A stretch of 59,660 nt of DNA from an uncultured Sphingomonas sp. (lineage in GTDB: Bacteria; Pseudomonadota; Alphaproteobacteria; Sphingomonadales; Sphingomonadaceae): NCBI RefSeq assembly GCF_913778135.1, contig NZ_CAJYVU010000013.1, forward strand, positions 1 to 59,660. The letters run 5' to 3'. Each line of letters opens with the position of its first letter. The stretch's first letter is position 1. The translations under genes and the position numbers were made by a program. This document shows, piece by piece, positions 25,687-33,449 of the stretch. Below the pieces are notes generated by a model, which saw nothing but the letters and a program-made list of their open reading frames with translations, was not told the origin of the DNA and searched no databases.

Positions 25687-27687
25687 TCATCGGAGCACGT
25701 CGCTCTGCTCGGCCTGCTTCACCAGCCGTTCGGCGTCGGGGGCGAGCAGCCAGCCCTGTTGCACCTGTTCGGCGGCAACCCGGCGGACCTGCGCGACGAA
25801 GCCCGCGTGGTCGCGGTAGCGCGATTGGAGCGAGGGGCGCGGGTCCCCCGACGCGCGCCGCTCCGCTTCGGTGCGGGCAAAGGGCACGAACCCGCCGACG
25901 AAGCCGCAACCGCCGCCGGCACCATAGCCGCGGGCCTGCACGTTCCAGCCGGTATAGCTGCCTAGCGGTACCAGCATCTGCACCGATGGCACGCCGCCAA
26001 CCTCGTTGCCGTCGCGGTCGACGCGAGGGACGAGCGAGGGAATCACCTTCCGGATCGCTGGCGGCTGGCGCGCGATCACGCCCGACAGGTCATTGTAGCG
26101 AAAGCCGGGGCCGAAATCGTAATCGAGGAAGGCGTTCAGCTTGCCATCGGGCAGCGGTGCACCCGGAATGCGCGGCCAATTCATCGCGGCGGCGGTCGGT
26201 TCGACCAGCTCGCCACGCGCGAGCGTGGGATAGCGGCTGGCGGGCGGCTCCTTGCCTCGCGCGACCCATTCCGCGAGTGCCTGTAGCAAGGCGCGGCGCG
26301 TATCCGCGGACGGATTGGGGTTCCATGCCATCAGGCATGCCGGGGCGCCGGCGGGCACTTTCTCGCCTGCCGGCGGGAAGCCGCCGATGGACGATCCGCC
26401 GTGCGTCGTACCGGGGAAATAGTAGCGGCGTACCTCGAGCGGCAGCGGCAGGTCCGCGCGCGCGTCGGTGCCGACCAGATTGGGCGACATCCGTAGGCCC
26501 CAGAACTCGGCCGAGCCGAAGGTTTCGATGATCCGCGGACACGTGTCGTCGACGCGGCAACGATCGAGCAGGCTCGACACACCGCGGTCACGCGCGCGGT
26601 CGTCGTAGCGTGACCACCACAAAGCGCCTTCGCTGCCGGGCTCGAACAGTCCCGCGGCACCCCCGGGTACGCCGAAGCGAATGTTGAGCGGCACCTGTCG
26701 CGCAGCGATGTTGGGATTTGCGCCGTCGAACACGCGCCGCCCGTCTTCGCTCGCGTTGAAGCCGAGCGCGATCAGGCTGCGGACGAAATTGCCCGACTGC
26801 GACGTGCCCGTGATGATCGGCCAGCGCACCAGTCCCGCCACCGGGTTGGGTGTTCCCGCATCGTCTCGCGCGGCGTAGCGCAGGAATGCGTTGAAATCGC
26901 GCACCGCGGCGAACCCCAATCCCAGCACCTTCGAATCGCGGCCCTGATACGTGAGCGTATAGGCAGTGGCAGGTTTGAAGCCGCCGCGCAGGCAGAGCTG
27001 CGTCGGGTCGGGACGGCCCGGGAATGGGCCGTCACGGCAGTCGGCAAAAGCCCAGTCGCGTGCGGCCACTGCCACCAGCGCAGCGGAATCACTTGCCTGG
27101 TTAAACAGTTGCGCGCGATGGGTGTCGAGCGAAACGGGTAGCGGCCGCGCGGTCGGGCGCCCGATGCTGCCGGTGATCGCGACGCTTCGCGTGCCGGCGG
27201 GCACGTCGGTAAAGCGCTGGAGCACTGGACCGGTCAGCGGTCCGTCATGACCGCGTGCGACCGGCACCTCAAGCGTCTGCGCGCCGGGTTGCGGGGTCAG
27301 GTCACCCTGCCACCCGCTCACCACACGGATCGCGCCGTCCGGGTCGGCGGTGACACTGCCGTTGCCGCGATTGGGCACGTCGTACCACAGGAAGCCGTTC
27401 GTTCGTGCAGGATCGGCGGGAAGCGCAATTGCGAAGGTCGCGCTATAGGCGACATGGCCGTTGGCGAGCCGCGGGGCACTGCTGAGATCGGTGATGATAC
27501 GATTGCGTGCGTCGACGGGATCAACCTCGCCGTCGTAATGGCCGCGCATGATGCGATAGGCGGGAGCATCCGGACGGGCCGGGGCCACATCTTCCTGGCT
27601 GGTGACGAAAAGGCGCGTGAGCCGTGCATCGGCGACGCTCGCGCTACTGGCCGCCAGCAGGAGAAAGGCGAGCTGCTTGCGCACCAT
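25687..27687 (-). CDS. Large secreted alpha/beta hydrolase (PF20091-type)
   Basis: 666 residues; ATG 27687 shares its A with the preceding gene's TGA (GTG at 27690 is the alternative). A signal peptide ends near ASVADA. The sequence matches the alpha/beta-hydrolase-domain family PF20091: NGFLWYDVPNRGNG near the N-terminus, PIITGTSQSGNFVRSLI as the nucleophile elbow (Ser in TSQSG), and YYFPGTTHGGSS supplying a likely His. The family is poorly characterised and is thought to include esterases or lactonases. Gene coupling to the AtuA pair suggests it releases the acid those proteins handle. Confidence 0.82.
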   Translation of the reverse strand: MVRKQLAFLLLAASSASVADARLTRLFVTSQEDVAPARPDAPAYRIMRGHYDGEVDPVDARNRIITDLSSAPRLANGHVAYSATFAIALPADPARTNGFLWYDVPNRGNGSVTADPDGAIRVVSGWQGDLTPQPGAQTLEVPVARGHDGPLTGPVLQRFTDVPAGTRSVAITGSIGRPTARPLPVSLDTHRAQLFNQASDSAALVAVAARDWAFADCRDGPFPGRPDPTQLCLRGGFKPATAYTLTYQGRDSKVLGLGFAAVRDFNAFLRYAARDDAGTPNPVAGLVRWPIITGTSQSGNFVRSLIALGFNASEDGRRVFDGANPNIAARQVPLNIRFGVPGGAAGLFEPGSEGALWWSRYDDRARDRGVSSLLDRCRVDDTCPRIIETFGSAEFWGLRMSPNLVGTDARADLPLPLEVRRYYFPGTTHGGSSIGGFPPAGEKVPAGAPACLMAWNPNPSADTRRALLQALAEWVARGKEPPASRYPTLARGELVEPTAAAMNWPRIPGAPLPDGKLNAFLDYDFGPGFRYNDLSGVIARQPPAIRKVIPSLVPRVDRDGNEVGGVPSVQMLVPLGSYTGWNVQARGYGAGGGCGFVGGFVPFARTEAERRASGDPRPSLQSRYRDHAGFVAQVRRVAAEQVQQGWLLAPDAERLVKQAEQSDVLR

Positions 27688-28004
27688 CACGCCGGCTCTG
27701 CCTCACCGATCGGGAGGTCGAGCAGGTGCGCGCCGATGGTCTTGCCGTGCGCATCGAGGGCGAGCGATCGGGTCACGCCACCCGCCAACGCACCGTCGAG
27801 CACGAAGTTGAGTGCGCCGAGCTCCGGCAATTCGTAGCGCGTCGCCTGCCTGATCGGCAGGTGAGACAGATGCCGCGTGACGCGTACCTCCGTCACCTCG
27901 CGGGCGAGCAAGGCGAAGTCGGTCGGATCGTAAGCGATCACCGAAATCTGCGAGGTTTCGCCTTTGTCGCCGGTGCGCACGTGCGCCACGTCACCCAGCA
28001 GCAT
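27687..28004 (-). CDS. AtuA-like C-terminal (ferredoxin-fold) domain protein
   Basis: 105 residues corresponding to the small C-terminal domain that follows AtuA/DUF1446 in longer family members: VAHVRTGDKGETSQISVIAY at the start, then RYELPELGALNFVLDGALAGG. Here it is a separate gene immediately after the large AtuA gene (TAG directly before the ATG), so the two probably form a complex equivalent to the fused protein. Its stop overlaps the start of the hydrolase gene. A role in acyl-CoA or branched-acid catabolism is inferred from the family only. Confidence 0.8.
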   Translation of the reverse strand: MLLGDVAHVRTGDKGETSQISVIAYDPTDFALLAREVTEVRVTRHLSHLPIRQATRYELPELGALNFVLDGALAGGVTRSLALDAHGKTIGAHLLDLPIGEAEPA

Positions 28005-29336
28005 CTACGCCTCCACCATCGTCACGCGCGGGCTGACCACATCGTCGGGGATCAGCGTGGAGGCGATCGCCACCACCGGGCGGACGCTGCGCACCACGCC
28101 GCCGCCGCCGAAGGGACCGTTGGTATAGAGCGCTTCGACCTCCATGCCCGCCAGGTCTGCGGCCTGTTCGCTTGCGGCGCGCGCGGCGACACGCAACCGT
28201 ACTTCGCGCGCGGCATGGTCGTCGCGCGATCGATCGAGCAGGTCGGCGCCGATCAGATCGACGCGCAGTTCGTCGTGCTGCGCGCCGATCAGTTGCAATC
28301 GCTCGCGCACGATCTCACCCGCCAGCCTTGCGCGCTCGGCGGCGCGGGGGCCGGCATAGGAAATCTGTCCTTCTCCGATGAAGCCGTCGTCGTGGCCGAT
28401 CGACACCTTGAGCTTGCCCGTACGCCCGTGCCCGGTTCCGCCATCGACCGCGATCCGATCGGGCGCGAGCTCCCGAAAACGAACGCGGCGGAAGTCGGCA
28501 ACCACGTCGGCTTGGTGATAAGCGCCTGGATCGAGAATCTCGTACAATAACTGCTCCTTGCACCCCGCGAGCGTCAGGCGTCCCCCGGAGCCCGCGACCT
28601 TGGTCAGCACGGCGCTGCCGTCTGGTGCCACCTCCGCGATCGGAAAGCCCAGCCGGGCAAGGTCGGGGACGTGCTTGCGCGGCGGATCGGCAAAATAGCC
28701 GCCGGTCAATTGCCCGGCGCATTCGAGTAGATGACCGAGCAACGTGCCACGCCCTGCCATCTCTGGATCGTCGAGCGACCAACCGAAGGCGTGCGCCACT
28801 GGCCCGAGGAACAGCGCGGGGTCGCCGACTCGTCCGGTAATCACGACATCGGCCCCTTGCGCGAGCGCATCCATGATGGGTGCGGCACCCAGATAGGCGT
28901 TGGCGGAAATGACGCCGGCCAGGTCTCCGGTGCGACCCGCACGGTCGATCAGCGGCAGATCGTGAGCGACGATATAGTCGAGCACGTCGTCGCCGGTGAC
29001 GGCTGCGACGTTCAGCCGGGTGATCCCCATGTCACGTGCGAGCGCTGCGACGGCGGTTGCGGCTGCTATGGGATTTGCCGCGCCCGCGTTGGTGACGATC
29101 CGCACGCCGCGCGCATGCGCCGCCGGCAGGACGCGCCGCATTCGGTTCAGCAGCAACGGGTCAAAGCCTGCGGCTGCGTCGGCGCGGCGCGCGGCCTGCG
29201 CCAGTGCAATGGTACGTTCGGCCAAGCACTCGAACACGAGAAAGTCGAGGTCGCCGTGCTCGACCAGTTCGATCGCGGGTTCGATCCGGTCGCCCGCGAA
29301 GCCTGCGCCGGCGCCGATGCGGATGGTGCGGTTCAC
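28005..29336 (-). CDS. AtuA / DUF1446 family protein
   Basis: 443 residues matching acyclic-terpene-utilisation AtuA (DUF1446). It opens with IRIGAGAGFAGDRIEPAIEL, then DFLVFECLAERTIALAQ, VRIVTNAGAANPIAAA and DVVITGRVGDPALFLGP, all typical. AtuA proteins occur in operons for citronellol/geraniol and other branched-acid degradation; their reaction is not established. Start overlaps the CitMHS stop by four bases, so transporter and enzyme are co-translated, which argues that the transported compound or its product is this protein's substrate. Confidence 0.87.
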   Translation of the reverse strand: MNRTIRIGAGAGFAGDRIEPAIELVEHGDLDFLVFECLAERTIALAQAARRADAAAGFDPLLLNRMRRVLPAAHARGVRIVTNAGAANPIAAATAVAALARDMGITRLNVAAVTGDDVLDYIVAHDLPLIDRAGRTGDLAGVISANAYLGAAPIMDALAQGADVVITGRVGDPALFLGPVAHAFGWSLDDPEMAGRGTLLGHLLECAGQLTGGYFADPPRKHVPDLARLGFPIAEVAPDGSAVLTKVAGSGGRLTLAGCKEQLLYEILDPGAYHQADVVADFRRVRFRELAPDRIAVDGGTGHGRTGKLKVSIGHDDGFIGEGQISYAGPRAAERARLAGEIVRERLQLIGAQHDELRVDLIGADLLDRSRDDHAAREVRLRVAARAASEQAADLAGMEVEALYTNGPFGGGGVVRSVRPVVAIASTLIPDDVVSPRVTMVEA

Positions 29337-30637
29337 AGTGGGATCGTTCCGAGCAGCAGGGCGGCGGCGAGCATCACAAGGCTAGCGGCGAACAGCCAGG
29401 GAATGGAGAAGCGCTGGTGTGCGCCGAGTTCGATGCCGCTCAGCCCGGCCACCAGGAAGGTCGCCGGCGTCAGCGGGCTGACCGGAAAGCCGGTCGTCAT
29501 CTGCCCCAGCAGCGCCGCGCGCGCGACCGCAATCCCCGACGTTCCGAAAGCGTCGGACACGTGCGCGATCACGGGCAGCACGCCGAAGTAGAATGAATCG
29601 GGATCGAATACGAGGCTGAGCGGCATCGCCACCACGCCGACGAGGGCCGGTAGGTGCTGTCCGAGCGGAGCCGGAACGTGCGTCGCGCCGGTCTGCGCCA
29701 TCGCGCCGATCATCCCCGATCCGTTCATGATGCCGGTGAACGCACCGGCGGCGAGGAGGATGGTGGCCATCAGCAGCGCCGCGCGGGCGTGCGCGTCGAC
29801 GCGGGCGCGCTGCGCCGTTGCATCGGGGTAATTCAGTACCAGCGCGATTGCGGTGCCGACCATGAACACGATCGCGGGCTCGACGACGCCGGCGATCATC
29901 ACGCCGACCACCAACATCGTCAGCGCGACGTTCAGGGGAAAGAGGCGGGGGCGGTGGAGCGTTCGATCATCGTCGGCGGTGTTTGGAATGGCTGCATCGC
30001 CCTGCACGGTCGGGCGTGGGCTCCCGGCGGCGATGCGTCGTTCCTCGCGTTTGCCGAGCCACCAGGCGGCGGCGAAGACGAACACAAGCCCAGTCGCCTG
30101 CACCGGGATCATCGGCGTGAACAGATCGGTCATCGGAACCTTCAGCGCGGCGGACGCGCGCAGCGTCGGGCCGGTCCACGGCAGGAAGTTGACGCCTGCC
30201 GCCAGTGAGGCCGTGCAGGCGAGTACGCGTCGATCCATGCCGAGCCGATCGTAGAGCGGACGCAGCGCCGGAATGGTGACGAGGAAGCAGACCGCGCCTG
30301 ACCCGTCGAGGTGGATCAGCAGCGCGAGCGCGGCGGTGCCGAGCGCGATCCGGCTCGGTCGCTCGCCCACCAGGCGCAGCACCAGCGCGACCAGTGGTGC
30401 GAGCAGCCCGGCATCGGTCATGATGCCGAAGAACAGGATCGCGAAGACGAACATGGCCGCGACCGGCGCGATCTTGGACAAGCCGGCGGCGACGTAGCCG
30501 GGCACGTCCGCGCTTTGCCCGGCGATCACGGCAGCCGCCACGGGAACCAGGATCAACGCGGCGAGGGGCGAGATGCGGTTCGAGAGGATGAGCAGCAACA
30601 GCAACAGAATCGCCGATGCGCCGATGAGTGCGAGCAT
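29333..30637 (-). CDS. CitMHS-family organic acid transporter
   Basis: 434 residues, about 11-12 membrane helices, of the CitMHS (citrate-metal:proton) carrier family. Family blocks seen: AMFVFAILFFGIMTDAGLL, LIHLDGSGAVCFLVTIPAL, and in the C-terminal half FDPDSFYFGVLPVI. The start ATG follows GGGGAGGATC. First gene of a coupled set with AtuA, its small partner and the PF20091-type hydrolase. It is paralogous to the carrier at 46592 but probably differs in substrate. A 16-bp perfect palindrome lies 76 bases upstream. Confidence 0.9.
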   Translation of the reverse strand: MLALIGASAILLLLLLILSNRISPLAALILVPVAAAVIAGQSADVPGYVAAGLSKIAPVAAMFVFAILFFGIMTDAGLLAPLVALVLRLVGERPSRIALGTAALALLIHLDGSGAVCFLVTIPALRPLYDRLGMDRRVLACTASLAAGVNFLPWTGPTLRASAALKVPMTDLFTPMIPVQATGLVFVFAAAWWLGKREERRIAAGSPRPTVQGDAAIPNTADDDRTLHRPRLFPLNVALTMLVVGVMIAGVVEPAIVFMVGTAIALVLNYPDATAQRARVDAHARAALLMATILLAAGAFTGIMNGSGMIGAMAQTGATHVPAPLGQHLPALVGVVAMPLSLVFDPDSFYFGVLPVIAHVSDAFGTSGIAVARAALLGQMTTGFPVSPLTPATFLVAGLSGIELGAHQRFSIPWLFAASLVMLAAALLLGTIPL

Positions 30638-30712
30638 GATCCTCCCCGACCCGGCTGTTGCCGGTCGTCCGACAAATTGCGGGCGGCGACGCTATTCAGC
30701 AATTAGAAAATT

Positions 30713-30728
30713 CTGATCGATCGATCAG
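30713..30728. promoter_or_regulatory. 16-bp perfect palindrome upstream of the transporter operon
   Basis: CTGATCGATCGATCAG is a perfect palindrome lying between the end of the LysR gene and the CitMHS start. AT-rich sequence with a T-N11-A arrangement is adjacent. It could be an operator for the LysR regulator encoded next door, or a small terminator stem of the LysR gene. Assignment uncertain. Confidence 0.35.
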
Positions 30729-30729
30729 T

Positions 30730-31638
30730 TTATGCGATCGCGGTGCAGGTGTGCTGATGCGCGAGGAAGTGGAGCCGGAACGCCTCCACCGCGGGGGCGA
30801 GGGTGCGATTGACGGGGTGCGCGATGCCGATCGTCCGCTCGATCACCGGCGCCTCCAGCCGCCGCGCCGCGAGCGCCCCCATGTGCAGCATGCCCAGACA
30901 CGAGCGTGGCAGCGCGGTGATGCCGAGCCCAGCCTCGATCATCGCGCCGACGCTCGCCAGCTGGGTGCATTCAAACAACGGACGCACCGAGACATCCGCC
31001 TTGCTCATCGCGGCGTCGGTCAGGTCGCGCACGCTGCTGCGCGCGGCCATCGCGATGAAGGGATGGTCGACGAACACGTCCCAGCGCGCCGGCGCGGGCA
31101 CGTCGAGCGCGCTGCCCGCGGGTACGATCAGGTCGAGCCGGTCGTCGAACAAGGGTGCGAAATGAAATTCGTTGCTGGGCGGCGGCGTGGTGACCGCCAG
31201 ATCGACCTGCCGGTCCTGCATCTGCTGGTACAAGGTGCCCGACAGGTGATCGCGCACGATCACCTCGACCTGTGGGTGCGCAGCCAGGAACGTTGCCATG
31301 ACACGCGGCAGCGCACCCGCCGCGACCGACGGCAGGGCACCGATGACGACGCGCCCGCGCTGCCCGGCGAAATTCTGCGCCAGTTCGGTGAAAGCATGGT
31401 CGAAGTCAGCTGTCAGCCGCTCGACGATCGGCAGCAACGCCTCTCCCGCGCTGGTCAGGCGGACGTTGCGGCTATCGCGGTCGAACAGTCGCGTCCCGAG
31501 CTGTTCTTCGAGCAGCCGGATCGTGCGGCTGAGCGCAGGCTGCGAGACGTTGGTGAGCCGCCCGGTTTCGCTGAAGCTGCGGTTGTACGCGACCTGCATG
31601 AACAGGCGCAGGCTGGACATGCTGGGCGAGCGGCGCAT
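30730..31638 (-). CDS. LysR-family transcriptional regulator
   Basis: LTTR with an N-terminal winged HTH (LRLFMQVAYNRSFSETGRL, then NVSQPALSRTIRLLEEQLG) and a C-terminal effector-binding domain (GRVVIGALPSVAAGALPRV, then LAVTTPPPSNEF). The start is unsure: ATG 31638 is chosen; TTG 31674 lies against a strong hairpin and ATG 31620 would give the usual short lead before the HTH. It sits directly upstream of, and in the same direction as, the CitMHS-AtuA operon and probably activates it on sensing an organic acid or aromatic. Confidence 0.88.
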   Translation of the reverse strand: MRRSPSMSSLRLFMQVAYNRSFSETGRLTNVSQPALSRTIRLLEEQLGTRLFDRDSRNVRLTSAGEALLPIVERLTADFDHAFTELAQNFAGQRGRVVIGALPSVAAGALPRVMATFLAAHPQVEVIVRDHLSGTLYQQMQDRQVDLAVTTPPPSNEFHFAPLFDDRLDLIVPAGSALDVPAPARWDVFVDHPFIAMAARSSVRDLTDAAMSKADVSVRPLFECTQLASVGAMIEAGLGITALPRSCLGMLHMGALAARRLEAPVIERTIGIAHPVNRTLAPAVEAFRLHFLAHQHTCTAIA

Positions 31639-31679
31639 CGGCGGGAGGTTGGCGGGCACGAACGATGCGGTCAATCCGC

Positions 31680-31705
31680 CCTGTGCCGCTTGCCGGCGGC
31701 ACAGG
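31680..31705. terminator. 10-bp stem hairpin between carboxylesterase and LysR genes
   Basis: CCTGTGCCGC and GCGGCACAGG form a perfect 10-bp stem with a 6-base loop, 15 bases after the carboxylesterase stop on the minus strand. No strong T-run follows, so it may be a weak intrinsic terminator or a processing/stability hairpin. Confidence 0.55.
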
Positions 31706-31720
31706 ACGAGATCGTCTAGT

Positions 31721-33418
31721 TTACTTGCTCGCCGCGGTGTCGGTCACCGGTACCTTGGCGAGATCGGCGTCGATCGCGCGCAGCTTCTGATCGGTGAGCG
31801 CGGGCAGATAGGATTGCAGCGCCTCTAGCGTCACGCCGCGCGCCATCCCGATCTGCGGACTGGCGAGCACGTCGGGGATCTGCCGCTGGAGTACCGCCTT
31901 CGCACCCGGATTGTCGAGCAGCGTGCCGAGCGTGGTGGTGAGCGTATTGTAGCGACCCGACGCGGTCGCCGCCGCCAGCCGCGCCTTGCCTGCCTCGATG
32001 TCGACACCCCAAGGATCGCGCTGTGCCACCGCACGACCGTCGGCCGTAAAGTCCATGATCTGGTCGCCGGCGCGCGTGTAGCGCGGCCACTTGGGCAGGC
32101 TGCCGCCGTTCGGATCGCTCGTCTTGGCGAAGTTGACGACGTAGCGGCTGATCGTGTCGCCGACCTGGTTGTCGCGCGGCGTGGTCTTGTCGCCGTATTT
32201 GATCGCCTGCGTGTCAAAGAAGAAAGGGATGTCGGTGGCGTGCTGCGCGCCCGGCTGCCCGACCGAGTCCGCAACGTAGGAGAAGCGATACTCCCAAACC
32301 GGCACGCCCTTGTCGGCGATGGCGGCCGACGCGTCGCGCGCGCCCGCAATCATGAAGCCCGACTTGCCGCCCATATCGGCGCTGGTCGCACCGATGATCG
32401 TCGGCACGCGCGCGAAATTGCCGCTGCTATAGGCGTCGCCCAGGTTCACCACGACCTTGCCGTCGACAAACGGGCCGGTGTTGGTAGGCGGCCCTGCCTT
32501 GGGACGGAACATCTGCATCATGCTGAGCCCGTCGGTCACGTCGTCGGCGCTGAGCGCGCGCAGCTTGGCCAGCGCGTCAGGCGCCGCAGGGTCGATGTTC
32601 TTCGACCGCGCGAACGCGGCGCCGACCTGCTCGACATCGGCGAGCGTCTTCTTGTCGGATTGGCCGTTGCCGCCCGACATCACGAACGCCTTGTTGAACA
32701 GCCCGCGTGCGAGCGGCGAGGTGTTGAGCATGTGCACCGACATGCCGCCCGCGCTCTCGCCGATGATGGTCACATTGTTGGGATCACCGCCGAACGCGGC
32801 TGCATTGCGTTGCACCCACTTGAGCGCCGCAATCTGGTCCATGACGCCGTAATTGCCGAGCATGCCGTTGTCGACATTCGCCTTGGTCAACTGCGGCAGC
32901 GCGAATGTGCCGAAGCGGCCGACGCGGTAGTTGAAGCTGACGAACATGACGCCCTGCTTGGCAAGGTTCGCACCCGAGTAGGTCGGGGGCGAGGCGCCGC
33001 CGTTGACGAAGCCGCCGCCGTAGATCCACACGATAATTGGCAGCTTGGCACTCGCGGCCGCGCTCGCCGGTTTCCACACGTTGGCGTACAGGCAATCTTC
33101 CGCAGGCGTGGTGCCGAGCGGGGCGGCGTCGCTGGGGAAGGGCACCTGCATGCAGTCGTGCGAATAGGCGGTCGCATCGCGCACACCGGTCCAGGCGGCG
33201 GCAGGTTGCGGTGCTCGCCAGCGGAGCTGCCCGACCGGGGGAGCGGCGAATGGAATGCCCTTCCAGCTGGCGACGCCGTCCTCGACGGAGCCGCGCACTT
33301 GGCCGCGATCGGTCTTGATGACGGGCGCGCCGGCTTGCGGGCCAGTTTGTGCGGGCGCGACAACGGGTGTGGCGATGGCGGCGACGGCCGCCAGCATCGC
33401 AAATTGTGACTTGGTCAT
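31721..33418 (-). CDS. Secreted type-B carboxylesterase with C-terminal extension
   Basis: 565 residues; a signal peptide ends near VVAPAQ. Catalytic features are WIYGGGFVNGG (oxyanion), IIGESAGGMSVHML (Ser) and PGAQHATDIPFFF (the His region). After the usual esterase end near residue 490 there is a ~65-residue tail (LGTLLDNPGAKAVLQRQIPD to LRAIDADLAKVP), a small helical module that I recall as a tail on some secreted sphingomonad and caulobacter polysaccharide enzymes. Lies 31 bases after the TonB receptor gene. It probably deacylates imported oligosaccharides or hydroxycinnamate esters. Confidence 0.9.
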   Translation of the reverse strand: MTKSQFAMLAAVAAIATPVVAPAQTGPQAGAPVIKTDRGQVRGSVEDGVASWKGIPFAAPPVGQLRWRAPQPAAAWTGVRDATAYSHDCMQVPFPSDAAPLGTTPAEDCLYANVWKPASAAASAKLPIIVWIYGGGFVNGGASPPTYSGANLAKQGVMFVSFNYRVGRFGTFALPQLTKANVDNGMLGNYGVMDQIAALKWVQRNAAAFGGDPNNVTIIGESAGGMSVHMLNTSPLARGLFNKAFVMSGGNGQSDKKTLADVEQVGAAFARSKNIDPAAPDALAKLRALSADDVTDGLSMMQMFRPKAGPPTNTGPFVDGKVVVNLGDAYSSGNFARVPTIIGATSADMGGKSGFMIAGARDASAAIADKGVPVWEYRFSYVADSVGQPGAQHATDIPFFFDTQAIKYGDKTTPRDNQVGDTISRYVVNFAKTSDPNGGSLPKWPRYTRAGDQIMDFTADGRAVAQRDPWGVDIEAGKARLAAATASGRYNTLTTTLGTLLDNPGAKAVLQRQIPDVLASPQIGMARGVTLEALQSYLPALTDQKLRAIDADLAKVPVTDTAASK

Positions 33419-33449
33419 GAGATCGAAACTCCGTTGAAGGCTGCGTGCG

